A stretch of DNA of 64,000 nucleotides from Mesorhizobium muleiense. GTDB lineage: Bacteria; Pseudomonadota; Alphaproteobacteria; Rhizobiales; Rhizobiaceae. Below are positions 1 through 8,739 of this stretch, in pieces. Position numbers and translations under genes: made by a program. Under the pieces are notes generated by a model, which was not told where the DNA came from, did not search any database, and saw only the letters and a list, made by a program, of their open reading frames with translations. Location: assembly GCF_900099905.1 (NCBI RefSeq), contig NZ_FNEE01000013.1:93108-157107 (forward strand), given 5' to 3'. Within the stretch, counting starts at the first letter, position 1. Every line of letters starts with the position of its first letter.

Positions 1-58
1 AGACATAAGGGACAGCCATCCCGCCGACACTATGGTTTTCATGGCGTATTGTCGCAGG

Positions 59-134
59 CCTGATGCATGTCGCCCAAAAGGCATGGCCTCGGGCTTGACC
101 CGTGCGGGCGCAGCGGTTTTGGGCAAATGCGCAT
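59..134. repeat. Palindromic intergenic repeat
   Basis: This non-coding stretch contains the complementary arms GCCCAAAA (72-79) and TTTTGGGC (117-124), with GCAT-rich flanks on both sides. It is built like the short dispersed repeats found between genes in Mesorhizobium; that assignment is from memory and not from a search. No gene is visible in positions 1-248. Confidence 0.4.
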
Positions 135-153
135 AAAACAAACAAAGGCTTAA

Positions 154-191
154 AAGTGCGTCGCAGGAGTCGCTTCAGACGCGACGCACTT
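154..191. terminator. Stem-loop downstream of the diguanylate cyclase gene
   Basis: Perfect 11-bp arms AAGTGCGTCGC (154-164) and GCGACGCACTT (181-191) flank a 16-nt loop. The hairpin lies about 60 bp past the stop codon of the minus-strand cyclase gene. On the minus strand the stem is followed by only a weak T-rich stretch, so intrinsic termination is possible but not certain. Confidence 0.4.
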
Positions 192-248
192 AGGCGGGAT
201 ACGGGATATTGCATGGACTGAGCGACAAAGGCCCAATAATCGCTGTGG

Positions 249-1256
249 TCAGTTCGCGGCCCGCACGTGCGCCCGGTAACGGCCCTTTCCGGTGCGTTTG
301 GCTTCATAGAGCGCGTGATCGGAGCAGGTGAGAAGAAGTTCCGGCTCGCGGCCGTCGGCAGGCGCGAAGGCACTTCCAATGCTCAACCCGATGCGTATTG
401 CGGTGCCCACGCCAAGGTCGAAAGGTACCGAAATCTTCTCAATGGCGCGCTTTGCCAGCATGGTGGCTTCGATCTCGGATGTGTCGGGCAGCAGGATCAC
501 GAATTCGTCACCGCCGATGCGAAAGACCACATCCCCCGGTCGGAAAGCGCGCTTCAATCGTTCGGCCACCTTGCGCAGCAGCATGTCGCCGACCGCGTGG
601 CCGAAGCGGTCATTGACGTGTTTGAAGCCGTCGAGGTCCATGCTGAGAACGGCAAACGGCCTGCCGCCGTTTGCCGCCGGCGCCGCAAGCTCGCTGCACA
701 TGCCGCGCAGTTTCTCCTGAAGGAAGATGCGGTTGGGCAGGCCGGTCAGCGCGTCCTTGATCGCCAGATCGCGATTGTCCAGTTCGGCGCGGATCATGCG
801 GGCGTTGATCGCATGATTTTGAAGCAGCACGATGATGACGCCGGCCACATAGAAAGGCACTTGAAATCCGACGATCGACATTCCGGGCGCCGGAGATAAC
901 AGCGCGCCAACCAGGAAAGGCAGGCTTACGGCCAGCATGACGAATATGGCGTAGCGCGGGGTCGCTGCGTTGCGCGACGACACCACGCCGACGACGCCTG
1001 CAACGTTCAAGGCAGCCAGCACGGCAAGCGCCATATCCCCGCTGACGACGCAGCCATAGCAGCCGAGGCCGAAAATCAACGACCATGACCCACCGGCGGC
1101 CATGAGGCCCGCCAGCGGCCCCGTTCCCCCGCGCTTGCGGGTCCGCTCACATTCCCGCATCAGCAGGAAGCGCACGGCAAACAGAGTGAGGTCGGCCGCC
1201 ATCCAGGCGTAGGGCCACCGGTCGCCGGTGACGACCGCGGCGCCGACTGCCAGCAC
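249..1256 (-). CDS. Membrane diguanylate cyclase (GGDEF domain)
   Basis: Predicted diguanylate cyclase that makes cyclic di-GMP from two GTP. The N-terminal half has several hydrophobic segments and probably forms a membrane sensor. The C-terminal half, from about residue 160, is a GGDEF domain with the intact signature RIGGDEF near residue 250. An RPGD inhibitory I-site lies five residues before it, so product inhibition is likely. No EAL domain is present. The GTG start given is the only ATG/GTG/TTG in the open frame, but the frame stays open upstream to about 1470 and encodes another hydrophobic stretch (FAVLFGTISVLVLAVG). The true start may therefore be a rare codon, or the 5' end may be disturbed. 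The function is secure; the N-terminus is not. Confidence 0.85.
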   Translation of the reverse strand: MLAVGAAVVTGDRWPYAWMAADLTLFAVRFLLMRECERTRKRGGTGPLAGLMAAGGSWSLIFGLGCYGCVVSGDMALAVLAALNVAGVVGVVSSRNAATPRYAIFVMLAVSLPFLVGALLSPAPGMSIVGFQVPFYVAGVIIVLLQNHAINARMIRAELDNRDLAIKDALTGLPNRIFLQEKLRGMCSELAAPAANGGRPFAVLSMDLDGFKHVNDRFGHAVGDMLLRKVAERLKRAFRPGDVVFRIGGDEFVILLPDTSEIEATMLAKRAIEKISVPFDLGVGTAIRIGLSIGSAFAPADGREPELLLTCSDHALYEAKRTGKGRYRAHVRAAN

Positions 1257-1503
1257 CAGGACACTGATGGTGCCGAACAGGACAGCGAATTTGCGCTCGA
1301 AAGTGGTGTCGAGAAGCCGCGCGCGGACAGCTTCCGGTTCCGCTCTGATCGGTGAAGAAAACCAGGCGAACAGCCGCGCGCCGGCGCTTCGCTTTCCGCG
1401 CGTTTTCGGGTTGGCCAGGGGTTCGTCGTGTGCCAGTCGAGTGCTCCGTGCCGGTCGACACAGTGTTCACAGGGCATGCTGGACCAAGGTGATTAAGATT
1501 AGC

Positions 1504-2226
1504 TTAGGTAATTGGACGAGCCGATCGCAATGGACCGTCGATCAGCGTGATCTTTTGCCAGATCTTTCGCGACAGATTGGAGCCCAGCGACTCGATGTCG
1601 TTGACGCCATCGACGACCACATCGTCGTTGACCGATTGCGCGAACAGCGCGGCGATCTTGCCGGTGATCGACAGCATTTCGGAGCAATAGTCGAGGTAGC
1701 GTGCGAGATCGGCACGGTCGGTTATGCGTGCCGGTGAATGCGATGTCGGCTTGAAATCGGTTGAAAGCGCTGCCGGATCCTTGGTCAGCTGATGCATGTC
1801 GATGACATGGATCAGCGATCGCAAGCCATGAAGCTTGCGAAACACCTGCTTGCGCTTGATGCGCTCCTCGGTCCGGATCAAGGCCAGGAAGCCGAGCATC
1901 GCGAGGATGATCATGTTGATCAAGGATTCGATGCCTTGCACCGACTGGATGGCGTCGTGGGTTCCCGAGATGCGGCCGAGCGGAAGGATGGTGCCGACGA
2001 ACAGGAACATCAGCGCGCCGGCGGCAATGGTGACGATGACGACGCCGCGCAGCCACCAGATCGGCGCTTCCAGCGCCTTCGCCGCCTTGGCCAGATCACG
2101 CGACAGCGACACAAGTTCTATGGCGACGCCACGCAAGCCGGTATCGGGAAACCGCTCGGCGATGCGTTTTTCCAGTCGCTCGGCAGTTTCGATGATCAGT
2201 TTCGCATCAAGCGTGCGGTAGCGCAT
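1504..2226 (-). CDS. Conserved hypothetical protein with two membrane segments
   Basis: A 240-residue protein I do not recognise. Residues about 56-83 and 103-125 are strongly hydrophobic and probably span the membrane. Between them is a short loop, and the C-terminal half is soluble and mixed-charge. The N-terminal 50 residues are helical and charged. It ends close to the upstream cyclase gene and starts 21 bp after the DUF805 gene, all on the minus strand, so the small membrane proteins may be co-transcribed. No catalytic motif is visible. Confidence 0.6.
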   Translation of the reverse strand: MRYRTLDAKLIIETAERLEKRIAERFPDTGLRGVAIELVSLSRDLAKAAKALEAPIWWLRGVVIVTIAAGALMFLFVGTILPLGRISGTHDAIQSVQGIESLINMIILAMLGFLALIRTEERIKRKQVFRKLHGLRSLIHVIDMHQLTKDPAALSTDFKPTSHSPARITDRADLARYLDYCSEMLSITGKIAALFAQSVNDDVVVDGVNDIESLGSNLSRKIWQKITLIDGPLRSARPIT

Positions 2227-2247
2227 GGCTAGAGACCCGCCCGGCGC

Positions 2248-2619
2248 TCAGGATTCGGCCGGCGCATTGGTGCGTTTGCCGTAGCGGTTGGGTCCGGGAT
2301 CACTTTTGAAAAAAGCCAGAATGACAAGGAGAATGGCGCCGACGATGAGAGAGATCAATGCGTAGTAGGTAGGCTTGCCGAAATCATGGAACCGCTTCGC
2401 CGTTAGCGCAAAGGTCGACCATGTCGAGACGACCACAGCGATCCACCAGGCGAGCGCCCAGTACTGACTTGCAGCAGTGCCCAGCGGCGTTCGCGAGAAC
2501 TGGTAGAGCAGGAAAAGCTGAGTGAGGAGCGGCAAAAGACCCGCCAAAACATAGGCGCTGGGGTTCACTCGCCCGGAAAGGCTGAAGAAAAGCCATAGAA
2601 ATCGAGGTCTGTCGAGCAA
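2248..2619 (-). CDS. DUF805 family membrane protein
   Basis: Small membrane protein of 123 residues with the DUF805 pattern: an N-terminal FSLSGRVNP motif, three hydrophobic helices (about 23-41, 53-72 and 85-104), an RFHDFGK motif between the second and third helix, and a C-terminal GPNRYGKR. The family has no established biochemical function. It lies 27 bp downstream of dapD on the same strand. Confidence 0.8.
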   Translation of the reverse strand: MLDRPRFLWLFFSLSGRVNPSAYVLAGLLPLLTQLFLLYQFSRTPLGTAASQYWALAWWIAVVVSTWSTFALTAKRFHDFGKPTYYALISLIVGAILLVILAFFKSDPGPNRYGKRTNAPAES

Positions 2620-2646
2620 GCGGGTAGGTCCGTTTTTTTGAAAAGA

Positions 2647-3501
2647 TCAATCGCGAAGCAGTTCATTGATCGAGGTTTTGGAACGGGTCCTGGCATCGAC
2701 CCGCTTGACGATGACGGCGCAGTAGAGGCTCGGACCGGGCTCGCCATTGGGCAAAGGCTTGCCGGGCATCGAGCCGGCGACAACGACGGAATTGGCTGGC
2801 ACTTCGCCGTAGAAAACCTCGCCGGTGGCACGGTCGACGATCTTGGTCGACTGGCCGATGAAGACGCCCATGCCGAGTACCGAGCCTTCGCGCACGACGC
2901 ACCCTTCAACCACTTCGGAGCGTGCGCCGATGAAGCAGTTGTCCTCGATGATGGTCGGGCCGGCCTGCATCGGCTCCAGCACGCCGCCGATGCCGACGCC
3001 GCCCGACAGATGCACATTCTTGCCGATCTGGGCACAGGAGCCGACCGAGGCCCATGTGTCGACCATGGTGCCGCTGTCGACATAGGCGCCGACATTGACG
3101 AAGGACGGCATCAGCACGGCACCTGGCGCGACGTAGGCGGAGCGCCGCACGATCGATGACGGCACGGCACGGAAACCTGCCTTCTCGAAGTCGATGGCGC
3201 TCCAGCCGTCGAATTTCGACGGCACCTTGTCCCACCACACGGCCTGGCCCGGACCACCCTTGATGATCTCCATCGGGTTGAGTCGGAACGACAGCAGCAC
3301 CGCTTTCTTCAGCCACTGGTTGACATGCCATTTGCCGTCGGCCTGGCGCTCGGCAACGCGGACAACACCCCGGTCGAGCAGGTCGAGCGCCGCCTGGATG
3401 GCGTCGCGCGCTGCGCCGCGGGTTGCCGTCGAAATCGTCTCGCGTTCCTCGAAGGCGGTTTCGATGGTCTTTTCGAGGCTCGCCAGATCGGGCTTTGACA
3501 T
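2647..3501 (-). CDS. dapD: Tetrahydrodipicolinate N-succinyltransferase DapD
   Basis: Transfers succinyl from succinyl-CoA to 2,3,4,5-tetrahydropyridine-2,6-dicarboxylate, the first step of the succinylase branch of lysine and meso-diaminopimelate synthesis, in the cytoplasm. The 284 residues match the usual family length. The C-terminal half has the left-handed beta-helix hexapeptide pattern, with typical segments such as GTMVDTWASVGSCAQIGKNV and GGVGIGGVLEP. The ATG at 3501 begins the family-typical MSKPDLASLEKTIE. A 7-bp inverted repeat (3534-3540 and 3548-3554) lies just upstream in the divergent region shared with the LOG-like gene. Confidence 0.97.
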   Translation of the reverse strand: MSKPDLASLEKTIETAFEERETISTATRGAARDAIQAALDLLDRGVVRVAERQADGKWHVNQWLKKAVLLSFRLNPMEIIKGGPGQAVWWDKVPSKFDGWSAIDFEKAGFRAVPSSIVRRSAYVAPGAVLMPSFVNVGAYVDSGTMVDTWASVGSCAQIGKNVHLSGGVGIGGVLEPMQAGPTIIEDNCFIGARSEVVEGCVVREGSVLGMGVFIGQSTKIVDRATGEVFYGEVPANSVVVAGSMPGKPLPNGEPGPSLYCAVIVKRVDARTRSKTSINELLRD

Positions 3502-3644
3502 GAATTCGCTCCATTACCAAGCTGTTAAGGGGCCGCACCTTAACCTGTTTTGAAAGTCGCCGGACCCTATGTGAAGGCTTGGTGAGGGTCAATCGCGGCT
3601 GCGTCGCGGGACGGCGCAACTGAATAATTGGACGGGTAGGTAAT

Positions 3645-4484
3645 ATGACTCCTATGGAAAAGGCGGGGTGGACGCCGCTGCCGCATTCGGACGAGGATCT
3701 GGAGCGGTCGAAAAGCGTGCCGGACACGCCGCAGACGCGTGCCGAGACCTACCGGTTGGCGTGGAACGATCCCGACTTCATGACACGGCGCGAATTGCGC
3801 GCGGTCAGGCTGCAGCTCGAACTGTTAAAGCCGGAGATGATCCTGGCCGAGCGCGGCATCGGCTCGACCGTCATCCTGTTCGGTGGGGCGCGCATACCCG
3901 AGCCGGGCGGTGAAGCCTGGGCGGCCAAGAACGAGACGCAGAAGGAAAACCTCGAGAAAAACAGCAAATATTACGAGGAAGCGCGAAAATTCGCCCGGCT
4001 CTGCTCGCAGCAGTCGGCCACCTCCTATTATCGCGAATTCGTCGTGGTGACAGGCGGCGGACCCGGCGTGATGGAAGCCGGCAACCGCGGCGCCGACGAT
4101 GTCGGCGCCCCGTCGATCGGCCTCAACATCGTGTTGCCGCACGAGCAGGCGCCGAATGCCTATGTGACGCCGGAGCTCTGTTTCAACTTCCACTATTTCG
4201 CGGTCCGCAAGATGCATTTCGTCATGCGCGCCAAGGCTGTCGCGGTGTTTCCCGGCGGCTTCGGCACGATGGACGAATTCTTCGAGACGCTGACCCTGAT
4301 CCAGACCGGCCGCATGGAGCGCGTGCCGGTGATCCTGTTCGGCAAGGCTTTCTGGAAACGGGCGATCGATCTCGATTTCCTCGCCGAGCAAGGCACGATC
4401 ACCCCTGGCGACCAGGACATCATCGATTTCGTCGACACCGCCGACGAAGCCTGGGGGATCATCAGCCGCTTCTATCAGCTTTAG
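3645..4484 (+). CDS. LOG family (TIGR00730-like) nucleotide-binding protein
   Basis: Rossmann-fold protein related to the LOG/lysine-decarboxylase-like family, some members of which release cytokinin bases from nucleoside monophosphates. The signature PGGFGTMDEFFE is clear near residue 203, and the phosphate-binding stretch GGGPGVMEAGNRGA sits near residue 143. At 279 residues it is longer than plant-type LOG proteins, with an extended N-terminal region. This places it in the larger bacterial subfamily whose substrate is not settled. It is transcribed divergently from dapD. Confidence 0.85.
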   Translation: MTPMEKAGWTPLPHSDEDLERSKSVPDTPQTRAETYRLAWNDPDFMTRRELRAVRLQLELLKPEMILAERGIGSTVILFGGARIPEPGGEAWAAKNETQKENLEKNSKYYEEARKFARLCSQQSATSYYREFVVVTGGGPGVMEAGNRGADDVGAPSIGLNIVLPHEQAPNAYVTPELCFNFHYFAVRKMHFVMRAKAVAVFPGGFGTMDEFFETLTLIQTGRMERVPVILFGKAFWKRAIDLDFLAEQGTITPGDQDIIDFVDTADEAWGIISRFYQL

Positions 4485-4526
4485 GCCGCGGGCTGCGGTA
4501 TCGATCCGGCTTTACGAAGCAACGGC

Positions 4527-5234
4527 TCAGGCGGTGATGTCGACGATCGCGGTGAGGAATTCGGCAAGATCGTCGGTGACGAAATCCACATCGTCCTCGT
4601 GGCCCGGGTCACGTTCCCAGATTTCCGAGAAGGTCGGCTCGAAGTTGCGCGGCACGACCAGCACCGTGGTGATGCCCAGCGATTTCGGCACGGACAGGTT
4701 GCGGGCCAGATCCTCGAACATCACCGCATTGTGGCCGGTGACCGCGTGGAGTTCCGCGAACTTCTCGTAGGTCTGGCGGGCCGGCTTGGGGTTCAGCCCG
4801 GCAGCGACGATATCGAAGATGTCGTCGAAATGATCGAGGATGCCGAGTTGGCGCGCGGTGCGTTCGGCATGCCTGCGGTCGCCATTGGTGAAGATGAACT
4901 TGCGGCCGGGAAGCTGGCGGATGGCGGTGCCGAGAACGGGATCGGGAACCAGCCAGGAATAGTCGATGTCATGGACCTTCTCGAGAAAGTCGTCGGGATC
5001 GATGCCGTGGCGCGCCATCAGACCGTTCAGCGTCGTGCCATATTCCCGGTACAGTTCCTTCTGCAGCTTGCGGGCATCGTCGCGTGGCAGCGTCAGCAGT
5101 TCTCCGACATAGGCGGTCATCTTTACATCGATCTGCGAGAACAGGTTCGAATGGTGCGGATAGAGGGTGTTGTCGAGGTCGAACACCCAGTCGGTGACAT
5201 GGGCAAAGCGGGCGGGATCCGGGAGCGTGGTCAT
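4527..5234 (-). CDS. HAD-type pyrimidine 5'-nucleotidase
   Basis: Haloacid dehalogenase superfamily phosphatase of the pyrimidine 5'-nucleotidase type, about 235 residues, predicted to dephosphorylate nucleoside monophosphates. Motif I is FDLDNTLYP with the nucleophilic Asp, motif II is FTNGD, the conserved Lys lies in the KPARQTYEKF segment, and motif IV is FEDLARN. The ATG at 5234 gives MTTLPDPARFAHVTDWVFDL, the start expected for this family. The frame is open further upstream, but that part does not look homologous. Confidence 0.9.
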   Translation of the reverse strand: MTTLPDPARFAHVTDWVFDLDNTLYPHHSNLFSQIDVKMTAYVGELLTLPRDDARKLQKELYREYGTTLNGLMARHGIDPDDFLEKVHDIDYSWLVPDPVLGTAIRQLPGRKFIFTNGDRRHAERTARQLGILDHFDDIFDIVAAGLNPKPARQTYEKFAELHAVTGHNAVMFEDLARNLSVPKSLGITTVLVVPRNFEPTFSEIWERDPGHEDDVDFVTDDLAEFLTAIVDITA

Positions 5235-5396
5235 GCAACCCCTTATGGCACGAAACAATGCTTTTGGCAGAGGCTTTATCCACAACTTATGCGCGTCATG
5301 GGTGGCGAAAAACGCGCGATGGTTCAAATTTTAGGCATCGCCGAAAGGTGCCATTCAGGGCTTGCTGGCACACAGACGGTCCAGGGGGAACCAGCG

Positions 5397-6158
5397 ATGA
5401 GCCGCATATTTCTGAAGTCTGCCGCCGTCGCTTTCGCCTCCCTCGCAGTCTCGCTGTTGTTGACGCTGATCGTCGTTCCGGCAATGGGCTTTCCGATCAA
5501 CCGCACGATCTGGCTGACGTCCACGGTCTGCCCGCTGGTGCTCGCCTGGATCGCCAGCGCCTACACGTTCTGGCAGGGCGAGAGGTTGAAAGGCGCTCAT
5601 CGCGACCTCGCCCGCGCTCATGCCCAGCTCGCCGCTGCGCATCGGCGCCTGTCGGAGAAGGCAAGCCGCGACGACATGACCGGCATGCTCAACCGCGAGA
5701 GCTTCTTCGCCGCCCTCGAGGCCACCCGGCGTAAATCCGATCGCGGTGCGTTGCTGATCATCGACGCCGATCACTTCAAGCTCATCAACGACAGCTACGG
5801 CCATCTGACCGGCGACGATGCGCTGCTCCTGATTGCAAGCGCGATCGAGCGCGGCGTGCGCAGCGGCGACGTGATCGGCCGCATCGGCGGCGAGGAATTC
5901 GGTGCGTTTCTGGTCGGCGCCACCGAACAGGAAGCCAAACGCGTCGCTGAACGCATTCGCCGTGAAGTCGAGCTGATCCGCTTCCGTCCCGTCGATGAGC
6001 GGGTCATACCCCTCACCGTCAGCATCGGCGGTGTCACCTGCGGCGAGGATGCCGGCGTATCGGATCTGATGCGTGTCGCCGACCGCCGCCTTTACCAGGC
6101 CAAGGATCGCGGCCGCAATCTGACCATCCTGGACAGGGACGTTTCCGAAGCGGCCTGA
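5397..6158 (+). CDS. Membrane-anchored diguanylate cyclase (GGEEF)
   Basis: A 253-residue diguanylate cyclase. Two hydrophobic helices (about residues 8-29 and 37-58) anchor it. A short coiled region follows (residues 62-85), and then a GGDEF domain with the active-site variant RIGGEEF and an RSGD I-site five residues upstream. The ATG at 5397 is preceded by a purine-rich CAGGGGGA ribosome-binding site. The same reading frame is open for another 800 bases upstream, but that part is antisense to the nucleotidase gene and is not homologous. It is the second cyclase in the first 6 kb of the window. Confidence 0.9.
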   Translation: MSRIFLKSAAVAFASLAVSLLLTLIVVPAMGFPINRTIWLTSTVCPLVLAWIASAYTFWQGERLKGAHRDLARAHAQLAAAHRRLSEKASRDDMTGMLNRESFFAALEATRRKSDRGALLIIDADHFKLINDSYGHLTGDDALLLIASAIERGVRSGDVIGRIGGEEFGAFLVGATEQEAKRVAERIRREVELIRFRPVDERVIPLTVSIGGVTCGEDAGVSDLMRVADRRLYQAKDRGRNLTILDRDVSEAA

Positions 6159-6264
6159 ACGGTCCCATCTTCTCGGCTTCCGGCCTACCGATGGATCGTC
6201 ATTCCAGCGCGCCACCAATAACGCCCGCGCCGATCGGCTGCGAGCGTCCGCGTCTGGCCAGCGT

Positions 6265-7101
6265 CTAAAGTTTTGCCGGGTCGAGCGCCGGCTTGCCCTT
6301 GTGGCGTCCGATGATCGCTGCCATGTCGGCGACGTTGTGGAAGGCATCGCGCAAAACGTCGAAGGACGGCAGCACGAAATAGGCGCGCTGGAACTTGTCG
6401 ATCTCATAGCTGGTGCGCATTACCGTTTCCAGATCGAAGGGAACATGATGCGCGTCCTTGCTTTCAACCGCGAATTGAAGTTCGGCAAAGGACGACATCA
6501 GCCCGGCGCCGAAAGCCTTCAACGGTTGGCCGGCCTCCTGGATCAGCCCGTACTCGACGGTGTACCAGTAGAGGCGGCTGATCATCTCGTCGCCGCCGAG
6601 CGCGATCAGATGCTCGGCCTTCTCGCCATACATCTGCATGAAATCGGCAAAGACCGGCTGGGTCAGCACCGGCACATGGCCGAAGAAGTCGTGGAACATA
6701 TCCGGCTCGACGATGTAGTCGAGCTCTTGTTTCGTCCGCAGCCAGTTGGTCACCGGGAAGCGCCGGGCGGCCAGGTGGACGAAGAAGGCCGGTGCGGGAA
6801 TGAGGCCCGGCACAGCGACGATCTCCCAACCGGTAAGCTTGCGCAGCTTCTCGCTGACCACACCGAAATCCGGAATCTTGTCGAGCAGGCCCAGCGTGGC
6901 GACGCCGTCGAGATAGGACCGGTGTGCCAGCTTTTTGGTAAGCTTCGTCTGGCGGTCGCACAAAGTACGCCACACCGCCTGCTCGTCAGCTGTGTAGTTG
7001 TAGCTCTGCTCAACGGTGAAATCGGCACGGCAGACCGAATAGTCGCCGCGAAGGCCTTGCGCCGCGCATTCGCGGGCGTAATCGGCAACGTTCATCGTCA
7101 T
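6265..7101 (-). CDS. phhA: Phenylalanine 4-monooxygenase PhhA
   Basis: Pterin-dependent, non-haem iron aromatic amino acid hydroxylase that turns phenylalanine into tyrosine. The iron ligands are recognisable: the two His in HDFFGHVPVL and the Glu in YWYTVEYGLI. The 278 residues fit the short bacterial enzymes that lack the regulatory ACT domain of animals. The start at 7101 has GGGAGA seven bases upstream. The gene is divergent from an Lrp/AsnC-type regulator, the usual control arrangement for amino acid catabolic genes, so phenylalanine-responsive regulation is likely. No pterin recycling gene is in view. Confidence 0.95.
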   Translation of the reverse strand: MTMNVADYARECAAQGLRGDYSVCRADFTVEQSYNYTADEQAVWRTLCDRQTKLTKKLAHRSYLDGVATLGLLDKIPDFGVVSEKLRKLTGWEIVAVPGLIPAPAFFVHLAARRFPVTNWLRTKQELDYIVEPDMFHDFFGHVPVLTQPVFADFMQMYGEKAEHLIALGGDEMISRLYWYTVEYGLIQEAGQPLKAFGAGLMSSFAELQFAVESKDAHHVPFDLETVMRTSYEIDKFQRAYFVLPSFDVLRDAFHNVADMAAIIGRHKGKPALDPAKL

Positions 7102-7236
7102 GGCTGTTCTCCCTGGAAATCACGACTAACATTTTGAAAGTTTAGCCGGATCCGGTGAGGCAAATCCGCTTTGATGATGGCTCGAACGGGCGATTTGAGG
7201 TAAAAGCCACCACAGTAAAGCTGCAGGAGAGTGAAA

Positions 7237-7713
7237 GTGCCTCAGTTTGACGATTTTGAGATCAAGATGCTCGATATCTTGCAGCGCGATGGGCGCAAGC
7301 CTGTGTCCGAACTGGCCCAGGAGATCGGCCTTTCGACGACGCCATGCGCGCGCCGCTTCGAGGCTCTTCAGAGCGCCGGCATCATCAAGCGCTTTGCCGC
7401 TGTGCTCAGCCGCCGCGCCATCGGCCTGATGGTCGAAGTGTTCATTCAGGTGCGCCTGGTCACCCACAGCGACGGGTCGCCCGAAACCTTTATCGCCGCC
7501 GTCCAGCGCATGGACGAGGTGTCGTCGTGCTGGACGATGACTGGCGACTACGATTTCCTGCTGCATGTGATGGTGCCGTCGGTCGACGAGCTCAACGCCT
7601 TTGTCATGCACCGGCTGATGCGGCTCGACGGCGTGCGCGACGTCCACACGCAGCTCGTGCTGCAGAACATCAAGGGGCCGGGCCACGTGCCGCTTGGGCA
7701 CCTCAGGCGATAA
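7237..7713 (+). CDS. Lrp/AsnC family transcriptional regulator
   Basis: A regulator of about 158 residues with an N-terminal winged helix-turn-helix (ILQRDGRKPVSELAQEIGLS and following) and a C-terminal RAM/ligand domain ending in a typical LVLQNIKG segment. GTG at 7237 is preferred over GTG at 7231 because an AGGAGA box ends at 7230, six bases before it and directly abutting the earlier codon. Its divergent position suggests that it controls phhA in response to phenylalanine or another amino acid; that is inference from layout. Confidence 0.92.
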   Translation: MPQFDDFEIKMLDILQRDGRKPVSELAQEIGLSTTPCARRFEALQSAGIIKRFAAVLSRRAIGLMVEVFIQVRLVTHSDGSPETFIAAVQRMDEVSSCWTMTGDYDFLLHVMVPSVDELNAFVMHRLMRLDGVRDVHTQLVLQNIKGPGHVPLGHLRR

Positions 7714-7770
7714 GTTCGCCCTGACGCCTGCTCAACCCTGGATTTCTGGCCGACAAGTTGCAGCCTGCGC

Positions 7771-8664
7771 TCAAGGCACGATCAGTGTGCCGGCGCCGTG
7801 TTCGGTAAACAGTTCGAGCAGCACCGAATGCGGCGTCTTGCCATTGAGGATGACGACGCCTTCGACGCCGCGTTCGATCGCATCGATGCAGGTCTCGACC
7901 TTGGGGATCATGCCGCCCGACACCGTGCCGTCCTTGATCAAGGCCTTTGCCTCGGCGACGGTCAGTTCGTCGATGAGCTTCTTGTTCCTGTCGAGCACGC
8001 CGGGCACGTCGGTGAGGAACAGAAGGCGTGTCGCCTGGCAGGCGCCGGCGATGGCGCCGGCGAAGGTGTCGGCATTGATGTTGTAGGTGTGGCCGTCACG
8101 GCCCGGCGCCACCGGCGCCAGCACCGGGATCATTTCGGACCGCGCCAGAAGGTCGAGCAGGGTGCGGTCGACCTCGACCGGCTCACCGACGAAGCCGAGA
8201 TCGAGCACACGCTCGATGTTGGAGTCCGGGTCGATCATGGTCTTGCGCGCCTTTTCGGCGAAAACCATGTTGCCGTCCTTGCCGCACAGGCCGATGGCCC
8301 ATTCGCCCTCGGCATTGATCAGCGCGACGATCTCCTTGTTGATCGAGCCGGCCAGCACCATCTCGACGATCTCGACCGTCTTCTGGTCGGTGACGCGCAA
8401 TCCGCCCTCGAACTTCGATTCGATGCCCATCTTGCTCAGCATGGCGCCGATCTGCGGCCCGCCGCCATGCACGACGATCGGGTTGACGCCGGATTGTTTG
8501 AGCAGCGCGATGTCGCGGGCAAAGGCCTTGCCGAGCGCGATGTCGCCCATGGCGTGGCCGCCATACTTCACCACCACCGTCTTGTTCTCGTAGCGCTGCA
8601 TATACGGCAGCGCCCTCGAAAGCAGCGCGGCCTGCATTTCGGGGGTGGCGGCGAGGTCCGTCAT
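7771..8664 (-). CDS. argB: Acetylglutamate kinase ArgB
   Basis: Phosphorylates N-acetyl-L-glutamate with ATP in the second step of arginine synthesis. Amino acid kinase fold signatures are clear: VVKYGGHAMG near the N-terminus for phosphate binding, VVHGGGPQIG, and the C-terminal GGMIPKVETC segment. The start at 8664 (MTDLAATPEMQ) is the family-typical one; the open frame further upstream is poorly conserved in character. The length of about 297 residues is normal. It is followed on the same strand by no obvious arginine gene, so it is probably monocistronic here. Confidence 0.96.
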   Translation of the reverse strand: MTDLAATPEMQAALLSRALPYMQRYENKTVVVKYGGHAMGDIALGKAFARDIALLKQSGVNPIVVHGGGPQIGAMLSKMGIESKFEGGLRVTDQKTVEIVEMVLAGSINKEIVALINAEGEWAIGLCGKDGNMVFAEKARKTMIDPDSNIERVLDLGFVGEPVEVDRTLLDLLARSEMIPVLAPVAPGRDGHTYNINADTFAGAIAGACQATRLLFLTDVPGVLDRNKKLIDELTVAEAKALIKDGTVSGGMIPKVETCIDAIERGVEGVVILNGKTPHSVLLELFTEHGAGTLIVP

Positions 8665-8739
8665 TCGGCTTGGTTCCCAGCTTGGCATGAACGGCGGCGT
8701 CTTAGCGGGAATTGGAGCAGGGGGCAAACGGCTTTGCTG

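Noticed and set aside
3645..4484. Annotation as lysine decarboxylase
   Set aside because: The PGGxGTxxE motif belongs to the LOG-like family; no pyridoxal-phosphate fold is present.
4599..5396. Upstream extension of the second diguanylate cyclase frame
   Set aside because: This part is antisense to the nucleotidase gene and has no homology; the good ribosome-binding site is at 5397.
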